DNA of 64,000 bases from Arachis hypogaea (GCF_003086295.3 NC_092054.1:34812393-34876392); one strand, 5' to 3'; positions 22,701-32,271 are shown, counted from the stretch's first letter. Notes: generated from the letters alone by a model not told the origin. Numbers and translations are program-made.

Positions 22701-22747
22701 CGCAGGTCGAGACTAGTATTTGTTATGTATTTCCTTTAAAATCTTAT

Positions 22748-22773
22748 ATGATAGATGCGCTTGCATCTATCAT
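22748..22773 (+). other. Perfect hairpin upstream of the viral primer site
   Basis: There are 11-bp perfect arms (ATGATAGATGC and its complement) around a GCTT loop, about 70 bp before the primer site. It lies at the left edge of the viral region, where promoter or leader sequence would be expected. Role unknown. Confidence 0.6.
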
Positions 22774-22841
22774 ACTGCATCCATACTAACCCTGTATACT
22801 CCTTCTTCCCCTTTCCCTCCTTGATCCACTTCCGGGACATC

Positions 22842-22854
22842 TGGTATCAGAGCC
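22842..22854 (+). other. tRNA-Met primer-binding site of the pararetrovirus
   Basis: TGGTATCAGAGCC matches the complement of the plant initiator tRNA-Met 3' end, the conserved minus-strand primer site and conventional map origin of caulimovirid genomes. Confidence 0.85.
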
Positions 22855-23275
22855 TGATGGGGAAGTAGGAATATTAATATTATCATTAAACTATCTCTGA
22901 GGTTCATGGATCTGGAAACCATTTTTACTATTCATGTTCTTATTATTACTGTTCATGTTCTTATATTTCTTGTATATGTCAGAACAACCACTCTTTAAAT
23001 CTGGAAGTACAGGCTGTTTAATTTTATCACTTAAAAGGAACTGTAGCAGTAAGACCCTTGTTGATGGGCAGTAAGGCTAATTTGATGATGTTCTCGAAAG
23101 TGATAAGATCCAAACGTAAGAACTCCTGGTGGCTATGGATTTAGAGATTGCAAAAAAAAAAAAAAAAAAAAAAGAGTTAAAACCCCAGATCCAAAAATTT
23201 GAGTGATAGTTTAGTGATAATGTTTTTGTTCGTTCTGAACCAAAGGAGGGCAATGATATCAGATTTTATGAAAAT
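22855..23275 (+). other. Viral leader region
   Basis: About 420 nt between primer site and first ORF, with no credible coding frame. It contains an A tract of about 22 nt at 23152-23173. Caulimovirid leaders are usually structured and contain short upstream ORFs; I did not find a strong long-range stem by eye. Confidence 0.5.
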
Positions 23276-24469
23276 ATGTCTAAACTCTTCCGATCTCTTT
23301 CTAGACGACTTTCTTTTTCTTCTCCGTCTTCCTCCTCCACCTCTCCAATCCATTCTTCCTCCAATCCCCTTACTGAGAAAGTGGCTAGGCCTGATGAACT
23401 TTCTCCCAAACACAATATCTTTGAAGAAGAAGTTTGCTTCGAAGATATCAATCAAGCCATCGATAACTGGGAGATACCCAAAATCCCCCAAGATGAGCTT
23501 TATGTCCCTGACGACAACAAAAGAAAATCAGACTATATCATCAAGACCGCTGAAAATAATATTCCTCTGGGACCAGATTCCGGTGAGGAATTCCATCTCT
23601 TAACCAAAGCATCTGTCAGAGAACATGCCCGTCACTACAGATACCTTCACATAGGATGTGTCCAGGTTGCAGTCAAACCTCTCATCAGAGAAGGCTTGAA
23701 TGCTTCCATCCTTATGTGTCTTAGAGATATTAGACACAATGATTTCCAAGACTCCCTTATCGGAACAGTTGAAACAAGTCTCGGACATGGTCCAGTTTAT
23801 TTCAACTGTTTTCCAAACAAAACGGTCAGCCTGTTAGATACCAACATCCTTGATTCTCTCTTCCTAAACATCCGAATTCATGGTCTTAACATGAAGGAAG
23901 GATCCATTCCAGCCGCTTTAATCTATAGGATTCAATACAAGGTCATGAACACCTGTAATTCTAGGGTCCTTCTTAAATCCCAAGATCGTGAAACGACTTT
24001 GTTTGTCACCGATATGACAAAGGCCAACGTCATGATTCCGAGGCTCATAAGGTGGGATGAAATTGATCTCCCCCAGTCATGGTCTATTGATAGAGCTATC
24101 CCTACACAACCTAGACAAGCACCTCTCCTAAGAGAAATAAAACAGGATGAATCTGGAAAAGTAGAAATTTTCTTCGATAGAAGAAACTCTTTTTCCTCCA
24201 GATCAGAAGCAGGGACATCTAATGATTTTGCTTCAGCAAGAAGGTCTTTTTCTGTAACTTCTCAATCACAGTTTTCAAAATTTTCAAAACCCGTACATTC
24301 TGAAATCAATATTTCGGGATTACAAAATAATTCAAATATTTCCCAACCAATTTATCAAACCGATGATAAGCACTCAGATGATGATATTGAGATAGAATCT
24401 TCCATTCAATCTCCAACATACTCATCTATGCATGGTGCTCAATATTCTTCTGTGAATAATGCCCAATGA
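23276..24469 (+). CDS. Viral movement protein (30K superfamily)
   Basis: An uninterrupted ORF of 397 residues from an ATG. Residues about 115-235 carry the caulimovirid movement-protein core, including YLHIGCVQVAVKPL, LRDIRHNDFQDSLIGTVE, GPVYFNCFPN and the NMKEGSIP segment. Such proteins modify plasmodesmata so the virus can move from cell to cell. The N-terminus is Ser-rich and basic; the C-terminus from about residue 290 is Ser-rich and acidic and looks disordered. The stop overlaps the start of the next ORF in ATGA (24466-24469), which suits the reinitiation-based polycistronic translation known in this family. No stop or frameshift is seen, which is notable for an old insert. Confidence 0.85.
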   Translation: MSKLFRSLSRRLSFSSPSSSSTSPIHSSSNPLTEKVARPDELSPKHNIFEEEVCFEDINQAIDNWEIPKIPQDELYVPDDNKRKSDYIIKTAENNIPLGPDSGEEFHLLTKASVREHARHYRYLHIGCVQVAVKPLIREGLNASILMCLRDIRHNDFQDSLIGTVETSLGHGPVYFNCFPNKTVSLLDTNILDSLFLNIRIHGLNMKEGSIPAALIYRIQYKVMNTCNSRVLLKSQDRETTLFVTDMTKANVMIPRLIRWDEIDLPQSWSIDRAIPTQPRQAPLLREIKQDESGKVEIFFDRRNSFSSRSEAGTSNDFASARRSFSVTSQSQFSKFSKPVHSEINISGLQNNSNISQPIYQTDDKHSDDDIEIESSIQSPTYSSMHGAQYSSVNNAQ

Positions 24470-26328
24470 GTAGCACAGAATTTATTATAGATAGGGAAGC
24501 ATTACGTAAAAACCTAGAATCTGAGGAATATGACCTCCATAGAGAATGGTATTTACGTACGCACACAGCTACTCAAATTGCATCATTCAAAGAAAAATAT
24601 TACAGTTTTCTAAAAGAGGTTGAGATGCATATTCCTTTCTTTGAATGGTTTCATGCTTATTCCATCAAAAACAATCTGGTTTATCCTTTCAAAAACAAAG
24701 AAAACTTGCTTTCCGCAAATGTTATTTCAACTTGGAAAGTTAAAGATGGGAATTTGGTTAGATCTGAGTTTCCTCCAAAAGGACCTTTTGTTATTTCAAG
24801 CACAGAAGGACATAACCCTGTTATGGCTTCTCCTTTTAAAACAAAAAATATTGATGAAGCTGTCGCCCCAAAAGATATTAAAAACCTTATTGAACAATCT
24901 AATTACACCAATAGGTTTTTACAATGTCTGGGTGACAACCTTTCATCTTCGGGATCTACTTTTTCTTTCAAAAATGCTTCTGAAGCCACTACTTCTAAAA
25001 GTATTGAAAAACCCCTTTTTAAACCTTTTAAAATGAGTAGTAAAGCGAAGCAAAATCTTAAAACTTCCATTTTAAAACAACAATCCGGTGATTCAGAAGT
25101 TATTCAAAAAATTGACCAACTTTTAAACCGTTTCTCTACCGTCCCTGAAACTCCAAACTCTGGTGAGTCTACTTCTCGTATTCAAACACGCTCATCCAAA
25201 GCCGTTAATGCCCTTTGTCATGAGTCTAACGACTCCTCCTCCGAAGAAAGTGATGGTTCCCACAAAACATCCCTCAAAATCAGCCCTATTTTGACAAACT
25301 CCCTAACTAAGTGGAAGGGTTTAACCAAACCCTCTGCGTACGGTTACAATCGTGTTTCCGCTCCCGACCTAGCTCTCGAAGAAAGAGAACTAGGTTTTGT
25401 CAGCTTCAATGCCAATAATGTCTATGAATGGAACATAGATGGTAAAACTGAATATAACATCATGAGTATGCTTCAGCATATGACTATGGTAGGCACAGCC
25501 TATCAAGCTGCCCATGAAACTTCTGAAGAAGCAATAGCCAATGTTATTGTTTCTGGTTTCAGTGGCCAACTCAAAGGATGGTGGGATAACTACCTTTCGG
25601 AGAACCAAAAACACTCAATCTTCTCTGCCATAAAAGTCAATGATCAGAACGAACCGATCATTGGTGATGATGGGGAACCCATCCCCGATGCTGTTAATAC
25701 CCTAATCTTTACCATAGCAAGCCATTTCATTGGTGATCCATCTCTCTGGAAAGATCGTTCGGCTGAACTACTTTCCAATCTCAGATGCAAAACTTTGTCT
25801 GATTTCCGGTGGTATAAAGACACCTTTCTTACCAGGGTTTACACCAGAGAGGATAGTCAACAACCTTTTTGGAAAGAAAAGTTCCTTGCTGGACTCCCAA
25901 AATCTCTTGGAGATAAAGTAAGGGACAAAATACGTAGCTTAACCCCGGATGGGATAATACCCTATGACGAGTTAAGTTATGGTCAGCTAGTTTCTTTTAT
26001 CCAGAAGGTTGCTCTAAAGATTTGTCAAGATGACAAAATCCAAAGGCAACTTGCCCGAGAAAAAACCCAAAATCGTATTGATCTGGGAACTTTCTGTGAA
26101 CAATTCGGTCTTCCTGCTTGTCATCCAAGAAAATCCAAAAGACCATCCAATCGAAAAGTTTTTATTAAACCTAATCCTGAAAAGAATTTCAGAAGATCTA
26201 GAAAAGGTTTTCAAACCCTAAAAATGAAAAGAATTTCCAAAAGAATTTCCAAAATTACCCACAAAAGAACCCCATTATTTGCTATACATGTAAGAAACCT
26301 GGACATATTAGCAAATACTGCCGGTTAA
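24466..26328 (+). pseudogene. Viral capsid protein (Gag-like), frameshifted near its C-terminus
   Basis: The ATG overlaps the movement-protein stop. The 620-residue frame has a variable, charged first half and a conserved capsid core in the second half. That core includes LGFVSFNANNVYEWNIDGKT, FSGQLKGWWDNYLS, the IASHFIGDPS region and LSDFRWYKDTFLTRVYTRED, as in caulimovirid coat proteins. The basic tail follows (about residue 555 on). The expected zinc knuckle (CX2CX4HX4C) is present in the DNA at 26280-26321 but in the frame of the next ORF, not this one. The pol frame is open only from about 26202, so the shift lies between there and 26245, most likely near 26210-26218. A single-base indel is the simplest cause; I see no canonical slippery heptamer in register. 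Confidence 0.8.
26280..26321 (+). other. Zinc-knuckle coding segment in the pol frame
   Basis: The pol frame here encodes CYTCKKPGHISKYC, a CCHC nucleic-acid-binding knuckle that normally ends the capsid protein. It overlaps the shifted end of the capsid ORF. See the capsid entry for the frame relation. Confidence 0.9.
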
Positions 26329-26387
26329 AAAGAAAGATTAATAATCTAAACCTTGATCCTCTGATTGAGGAACAGATTAATAATCTG

Positions 26388-28835
26388 ATGTTAGAAAGTT
26401 CAGAAAATGATTCTGACCAAGAATCTTCAGATGATATCAATAACATCGAAATCGATGACATTGAATCATCCTCAGATTCAGATGTCAAGCAAATTGGTGT
26501 TTTATCCAAAGATCAAGATCTCCTATTTGATGCTATTGAGGCTATCGACAATCCTGAACAAAAGAAAGACTTTCTTTTGAAACTAAAAAAATCTCTACAA
26601 AAAGAGAAAAAACCCAAAAACCTGGTCCTTAGCAATAAATATGATGTTAAACCTATTTTCAAAAAATTAGAAAAACAAGTTATTCGTCCCATAACTATTC
26701 AGGACCTCCAGTCTGAGGTCAACAATCTCAAAAGAGAAATCCAGGAAATTAGGAGACATCAAGACAATCATCAACTTATTCTCTCCCAATTAATGCAAGT
26801 GGGAGAATCTGGTGATGAACTTGATCAAACAGAGTGTTCTAAGGAACAAGAAAATAAAATCTCTGACGACAACGAGGGAAAAGAAATTCTGAGAATAATC
26901 AATGTATTCTCTTTTATGAAGCATCGTGTTCATATCCGAATTGTCGTTAAAGATTTTGTTTTTGACACCATTGCACTCTTTGACTCAGGTGCAGATTCAA
27001 ACTGTATTAAGGAAGGTTTGGTCCCCACAAAATATTTTGAAAAAACTACTGAACGCCTTAGCTCAATAACAGGAGAAAGGCTAAGTGTCAATTTCAAACT
27101 AACAGATGTTTTTATTGAAAAAGGCAATATCAGGATTCCCACCGAATTTATTATTGCAAAAGATATCAAAAATGATGTGGTCTTGGGGACACCTTTCATA
27201 ATCCTTTTGTTTCCTTATCTGGCAGACTTTCCGGGGCTTACCTCTTTTGTTCAGGGACAAGTAACCTTCTTTGAGTTCCTGGATTCACCAAAACAAAAAT
27301 CTTTAAATCTTATTGAATCCAAGACTAGACAGATTTGTTTCTTAAAAGAAGAAATCTCTTTTAAAACCCTTGAATCTCAACTCTCCCAACCAAAGATTCA
27401 GGACAAAATTAAAAATCTTTTGAACCAAATTGAGAAGTCTATTTGTTCAGATTTGCCTCATGCTTTCTGGAATAGGAAAGAACACGTCGTTGATCTTCCT
27501 TATGAAAAGAATTTCAAAGAATCAAAAATCCCTACAAAAGCCCGCCCAATTCAAATGAATGAGCAGCTTTTGCAGCATTGTCAAAAGGAAATAAAAGATC
27601 TTTTGGATAAAGGATTAATTCGTCCTAGCAAGAGTCCTTGGTCTTGCTCTGCTTTTTATGTTAATAAGCAAGCTGAAATAGAACGAGGAACCCCTAGGCT
27701 TGTCATCAATTACAAACCACTGAATGAAGCCTTACAATGGATTCGTTATCCTATCCCAAACAAAAAAGATTTACTTAGTAGGTTAAATTCTGCAAATATT
27801 TTCTCAAAATTTGATATGAAATCCGGTTTTTGGCAGATTCAAATCACCGAATCAGACCGATACAAAACAGCATTTACAGTTCCATTTGGACAGTACGAAT
27901 GGAATGTAATGCCTTTTGGTCTGAAAAATGCCCCATCTGAATTTCAAAAAATTATGAATGATATTTTCAATCCATATTCAGATTTTGCAATCGTTTACAT
28001 TGATGATGTTCTAATTTTTTCCCAAACTTTACATGAACATTTCAAGCATGTTAAAACTTTCATGTACATCATCCAAAAAAATGGTCTTGCTGTCTCTAAG
28101 TCAAAAATTGTTCTCTTTCAAACAAAAATCCGTTTTCTTGGTCATATAATCTTCCAAGGTACTATAACTCCAATTGAAAGATCAATTCTGTTTGCAGAAA
28201 AGTTTCCAGATTATATTCTTGATAAACCTCAGCTCCAGAGGTTCCTAGGTTGTCTCAATTATGTTTCGGATTTCATCCCAAATCTTAACAACCTCATTAA
28301 GCCTCTCCATGATAGGCTTAAGAAAAATCCTCCACCTTGGACAGAAAAACATTCTGATATTATCAGGTTCCTTAAAACCAAAGTCCGCAATCTTCCTTGT
28401 CTTTACTTACCGGTTCCTCATGCATTCAAAATAGTGGAAACAGATGCATCAGATTTAGGATATGGCGGTATCCTAAAACAAAAACTGCATGATAAAGATT
28501 GTATCATTGCATTTACATCCAAACATTGGAATAGTACTCAACAAAAATATTCCACTATCAAAAAAGAAATCTTAGCTATTGTTTTATGCATCACAAAATT
28601 TCAATCTGACTTACTCAACCAAAAATTTTTAGTCCGAGTTGATTGTAAATCAGCTAAAGATGTTTTACAAAATGATGTCAAAAATCTTGCATCAAAACAC
28701 GTTTTTGCCAGGTGGCAAGCTATTTTAAGCATCTTTGATTTTGATATTGAGCATATCAAGGGCAACTCAAACTCTCTCCCTGACTTTCTCACACGTGAAT
28801 ATTTGCAGGGAGATAAACAGAAAGAAGATGCCTAA
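26388..28835 (+). CDS. Viral polyprotein: aspartic protease, reverse transcriptase, RNase H
   Basis: The first ATG in frame is 26388, giving 815 residues, but the frame is open from about 26202 and includes the zinc knuckle. In order: an acidic Ser/Asp-rich stretch (residues 1-40), a predicted coiled coil near 105-130, and protease with FDSGADSNC near residue 198 and VVLGTPFI downstream. RT follows with the KARPIQMN and LVINYKPLN motifs, FSKFDMKSGFWQI, PFGLKNAPSEFQ and YIDD at about 537-540. RNase H has ETDASDLGYGG near 684 and ends near the C-terminus. This is the replication enzyme that copies pregenomic RNA to DNA. No integrase follows. All catalytic residues that I can check are present. 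The stop overlaps the next ORF in ATGCCTAA. Confidence 0.9.
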   Translation: MLESSENDSDQESSDDINNIEIDDIESSSDSDVKQIGVLSKDQDLLFDAIEAIDNPEQKKDFLLKLKKSLQKEKKPKNLVLSNKYDVKPIFKKLEKQVIRPITIQDLQSEVNNLKREIQEIRRHQDNHQLILSQLMQVGESGDELDQTECSKEQENKISDDNEGKEILRIINVFSFMKHRVHIRIVVKDFVFDTIALFDSGADSNCIKEGLVPTKYFEKTTERLSSITGERLSVNFKLTDVFIEKGNIRIPTEFIIAKDIKNDVVLGTPFIILLFPYLADFPGLTSFVQGQVTFFEFLDSPKQKSLNLIESKTRQICFLKEEISFKTLESQLSQPKIQDKIKNLLNQIEKSICSDLPHAFWNRKEHVVDLPYEKNFKESKIPTKARPIQMNEQLLQHCQKEIKDLLDKGLIRPSKSPWSCSAFYVNKQAEIERGTPRLVINYKPLNEALQWIRYPIPNKKDLLSRLNSANIFSKFDMKSGFWQIQITESDRYKTAFTVPFGQYEWNVMPFGLKNAPSEFQKIMNDIFNPYSDFAIVYIDDVLIFSQTLHEHFKHVKTFMYIIQKNGLAVSKSKIVLFQTKIRFLGHIIFQGTITPIERSILFAEKFPDYILDKPQLQRFLGCLNYVSDFIPNLNNLIKPLHDRLKKNPPPWTEKHSDIIRFLKTKVRNLPCLYLPVPHAFKIVETDASDLGYGGILKQKLHDKDCIIAFTSKHWNSTQQKYSTIKKEILAIVLCITKFQSDLLNQKFLVRVDCKSAKDVLQNDVKNLASKHVFARWQAILSIFDFDIEHIKGNSNSLPDFLTREYLQGDKQKEDA

Positions 28836-29925
28836 AAAGGCAACCTTGGCCTCAGCAAGAGGCAGAGGCATTCGCCTAGCCCTACCAGGGCCAATCAGAA
28901 GATCTGGGTCTAGTACCCCAACAGAGTCATCTACTCAACAACCTACTCAACAATCTGGGTCATTTACCCAACAACTCACCCAAACCCAACAGGCTGGGCC
29001 ATCTACACAACAAACCACCCAAAAATCTTTTGAACCACAAAACAACCAAGCCAAACAATCCAAAGCAGACTATGCCATCCCAATCGAAACCCTCCTAGCC
29101 TTACAGGACCAGGGTCTCACTAAACTCAACAAAAAATCTTGGGCCGACCTTTGCAGTGAGTCCGATGAAGAAATTGACCTATCTCAATTAATATCTCAGG
29201 TAGCCAATCGAAGAACAGTCATCCAAATAGGAAAACAAAAGTCTGTCGTCTCGACACCCCAAACATCCTCAACCAATACCAAAACTCAAAAAACCCAGAC
29301 CAATTACATATCTACAAACAAAACCGCAAATATTATCCACATAGAACCTGAATTCTGGGATAGCTCTCCAAACAAAGTTATCCCGAAGATTTTCCCTACT
29401 GGATTCCACTTTAGGCCCTTAGCACCTAATAAAACTCGCCATTTCTACGAATTCATCTTAATAGATACTGACTCAGTATCTATTAAACATTACAAGGATA
29501 AAACCAATCCCGAACTTATAACCCATTCAACCATTCAAATTCTCAAAATTTTATCCCCAAAGCAATTTGGGAACAACCTAAACAAAATTCAAAAATTTTC
29601 TCAAAATTATGACCCAATAGGTTTTAATTATTGGGACTACATGGAAGCCTGGACTAAAGTATTTTGGTTTCAAAATACTCAGTTCAGACATTCATGGTTA
29701 ATTTATTTTAAAAGAAAAATCAATTATGTTTTTCCAAATTGGTTCTACCAATGGTGGGACTTCTTTGAACCAATCCAAGAAATTTTACCCTCACCAATAG
29801 ATGAAGGGTATAAACTTTTTCCGAAGGTCCACTTTTCGAGTGTGATGCGATTATTGGTTATGTCTTTTTCTTTACAGGCTCCTAGATATATCATTAATTT
29901 TCAAATACTATGTACGTACTTCTAA
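28828..29925 (+). CDS. Viral ORF4, conserved Trp-rich protein of unknown function
   Basis: The ATG at 28828 overlaps the pol stop by 8 nt. The frame is also open further upstream, but without an ATG that makes sense. The protein is about 365 residues. The N-terminus is basic and then rich in Thr, Gln, Ser and Pro (TQQ repeats). From about residue 165 a compact domain follows with EPEFWDSSPNKVIPKIFPTG, YEFILIDTDSVSIKHY, the W/F-rich WTKVFWFQNTQFRHSWLIYF and FPNWFYQWWDFF. I recall similar W-rich proteins as the second ORF of endogenous caulimovirids in flowering plants, function unknown. The last about 25-30 residues may be read from flanking DNA, because the viral junction appears to lie near 29830-29900. 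Confidence 0.6.
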   Translation: MPKKATLASARGRGIRLALPGPIRRSGSSTPTESSTQQPTQQSGSFTQQLTQTQQAGPSTQQTTQKSFEPQNNQAKQSKADYAIPIETLLALQDQGLTKLNKKSWADLCSESDEEIDLSQLISQVANRRTVIQIGKQKSVVSTPQTSSTNTKTQKTQTNYISTNKTANIIHIEPEFWDSSPNKVIPKIFPTGFHFRPLAPNKTRHFYEFILIDTDSVSIKHYKDKTNPELITHSTIQILKILSPKQFGNNLNKIQKFSQNYDPIGFNYWDYMEAWTKVFWFQNTQFRHSWLIYFKRKINYVFPNWFYQWWDFFEPIQEILPSPIDEGYKLFPKVHFSSVMRLLVMSFSLQAPRYIINFQILCTYF

Positions 29926-30000
29926 GTTTTAGATGTCCTAATGGCTCGCCGCCTCTGACTTACGACAGCAGTGTAAGGCTCTATGTGGTAGAGTGTTACA
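29850..30000 (+). mobile_element. 3' tail of an unrelated LTR joined to the viral copy
   Basis: The sequence ends in GTAGAGTGTTACA followed by TTATGGTATCAGAG, the usual layout of an LTR end plus tRNA-Met primer site. Ending in TGTTACA, it fits the TGTAACATCCC class of LTR seen at 55017. The left edge within ORF4 is approximate. Confidence 0.5.
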
Positions 30001-30003
30001 TTA

Positions 30004-30014
30004 TGGTATCAGAG
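30004..30014 (+). other. tRNA-Met primer site beside the LTR tail
   Basis: TGGTATCAGAG, 7162 bp from the viral primer site. It can belong to the LTR fragment or mark the other end of a one-unit viral copy; the LTR-like end just before it favours the first. Confidence 0.5.
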
Positions 30015-30048
30015 TAGTCTATTATGTAGAGCCTGGGGAATGGACTGA

Positions 30049-32234
30049 TGATGAGGGAAAATCGATTCCACACAAACTAATCAGCAAGTATACCGGGTCA
30101 CATCAAGTAGTAAAACTCATGTGAGTGATGTCGATCCCACAAGGATTGATGGATCAAGCAACTTTAGTGAGGTGATTAATTTAGTTAAGCTAACAGTTGA
30201 TGAATTGAGTGAAATTTGATTAACAGAAAGTAAATTGCAAGAAAGCTAGAGTGCAGAATGTAAATTGACAGAAAAGTAAATGGCAGGAAGCTTAAATGAC
30301 TGAAACTTAAAGTGCAAGAAATTAAAAGAGTTGAAACTTAAATTGCAAGAAAGGTAAATAACTGAATCTTAAATTGCAGGAAAGTAGAAGTGCAAAAACT
30401 TAAATGACAAGGAAACTTAAATTGCATGAATTATAAAGGAATTTGGGTGCTGGGAATCAAAACAGAACTGAAAAATGTAAATTGCAGTGAAATCAGAGAG
30501 ATCTAAATTGAAGAAATTCAAAGAAAGTGATTCATCAGGGCTTGGAGATACTGTAATCCATCATGAATCAAATTTGTCTCAACTCCTTTCTCAATCCTAT
30601 GAGTAGATTTATGGCGGATTGAAATTGATTTGATCTCAATTCCTTGGCAATCCAATCTCTCTAATCACAATCAATCTTGCCAATTCCTTGATCTAATTGT
30701 CATGAGAAGAGGTTGAGTGCATACTCTCATCCATAAGTCACACTAACTCTCAGGATCTCAATTCCTCCCGAATAGTGTTGATCAAGAGAGTAGTGAAGGA
30801 TAGAGCTCCAATTCTAATGCAAGTGATTCCCCTTCCAAGGCTCACACAAGCATTCACTGAATTAAACCCCCTTTTGGAGTGAGTAATTCACAATCAAAAT
30901 AGAAGATACCCAATAGCTACACAAATGAATAGAGAAGAAGAAGAATTTCATTGATTCATTGGAATTACAATAGAGCTCCTCACCCTAATGAAATTGGGGT
31001 TTAGTTCATCATTGCTCTAGTACAAAACCGAAAAAGAAAAAATGCAGAAGTGCAGAAGATGAAGACAGAAGGAAAAATAAAAATGAAATTTAATGCCAAG
31101 TTTCCCAATCTGCTAGCTAACCCCATACTAGCCAATCTCTCTAATGAAATCAAATATTCCTTTATTTATACACTTTCCAATTTAATCATCAAGTACTTGG
31201 AGTGGGCTTTTGGCCTTTGTTGAAGTGGGTTAGAAAAGGTCTGTACTGGTGTTTCCGTCTTCCTTCAGGAGAGCGTAGCGTTCTCAAAGAGAGCGCAACG
31301 CTCGTTCACTGACGCGTACGCGTCTCCTATGCATGCACGTCCTTGCTCGCTATGTACTTATGACGCGTACGCATGCTGCACGCCCACGCGTCCCTTTGCG
31401 TTTTTGCTCATCGACACGTACACGTAACATACGCGTGCGCGTCATTGCCATCTCCAGCCTCTATCATGCTTACGCGTACCATACATGTGTGCGCATCCTT
31501 TAGTAGCATTCTTTAAATGAGCGCTACGTTCGCGCCACGAGCGCTCCCCACACGTGCGCATCCTCTACGCGTGCGCGTGGATGTCAAATTAGCATTTCCA
31601 CACTGCAGCATCATACACGCGTTCGCGCCGTTCATCATCATTGTTGCATCCACGCGTATGTGTCATGTCCGCGTGCGCGTCAATGGAAAATCTTTAATCC
31701 CAATTTTGAAAATGTCACAGGCGCTCATTTGAAGAGAACGTAGCGCTCTTTTGTAACGAGCGTTGATCACACCCACGTGCATGCGTCATGCACGCGTACG
31801 CGTGGATCTTCCAAAAAGCTTGTTCCACGCGTAAGCGTCCTGTATGTGTGCGTGTCGTTAGAGAGCGTAGCATTTTTTGAAATAGAGCGTGGCACCAATA
31901 TTCAAGTTGCAGGAGAACGTAGCGTTCTCCAAATGAGCGCTACGTTCTTCTGCCCTGCCTCTTTCTGTGCTTTTCCTTTTCATCTTTTCACCTGCCATCA
32001 ATCAAACATACAATCAAAGCCTTGCCAAAATCATAAAATTTTGCATCATTCATAATAATCACATAATTCTTGCATAAATCTCATGATAATGCACAAGATT
32101 AACAATATTTGATTGAATCAAGACAAACATGAAATTCCCACTCAAACACTTACTAATTTCCTAAGAAATGCATGAAACCTAATGAAAACAGGTAAAAATG
32201 GCTAGTAAAACATGCACAAAATGACATGTCATCA
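30049..32234 (-). mobile_element. LTR D (3' LTR of element D)
   Basis: The LTR is about 2.19 kb, from TGATGAGGGAAAA to GACATGTCATCA (plus strand). It is followed on the right by the TAAGTTTGGTGTTG box and pre-LTR hairpin, so it is the 3' LTR of a minus-strand element. It has a partly decayed copy of the LTR-end triple hairpin at 30089-30165 and a TATA-like box at 31161-31170 (minus). Its U3 array (31260-31930) mixes GAGCGTAGCGTTCTC and ACGCGTACGCGT palindromes. It is related to, but clearly different from, LTRs 1-3 and E. Confidence 0.8.
31260..31930 (-). repeat. Palindrome-rich U3 array of LTR D
   Basis: Two word families alternate: AGCGTAGCGTTCTC/GAGAACGTAGCGCT and GACGCGTACGCGTC variants (about 31313-31324, 31361-31372, 31433-31443, 31565-31580, 31794-31803). 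Composition is strongly CG-rich compared with flanking sequence. Confidence 0.7.
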
Positions 32235-32271
32235 CAACACCAAACTTAAATCTTGCTTGTCCCCAAGCAAG
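32235..32271 (-). other. PPT-like box and pre-LTR hairpin of element D
   Basis: In minus sense: CTTGCTTG-GGGA-CAAGCAAG (32252-32271), then TTTAAGTTTGGTGTTG, then the LTR. Confidence 0.7.

Larger units (their letters stand above)
22710..29850 (+). mobile_element. Endogenous pararetrovirus (Caulimoviridae)
   Basis: About 7.1 kb on the plus strand with a tRNA-Met primer site, a leader of about 420 nt and four main ORFs in caulimovirid order: movement protein, capsid protein with nucleic-acid-binding tail, protease-RT-RNase H, and a downstream ORF. No integrase is present, which separates it from the LTR elements around it. It lies inside element C on the left and meets a retrotransposon LTR tail on the right; both junctions are approximate. 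A viral promoter and polyadenylation region downstream of ORF4 is not evident, so the copy is probably truncated at its 3' side. The copy is old: it shows a frameshift in the capsid region. Genus cannot be fixed without a tree. Confidence 0.85.

Noticed and set aside
26200..26260. Programmed ribosomal frameshift site between capsid and pol
   Set aside because: No canonical slippery heptamer is in register; a one-base indel is simpler, though sibling copies could overturn this.
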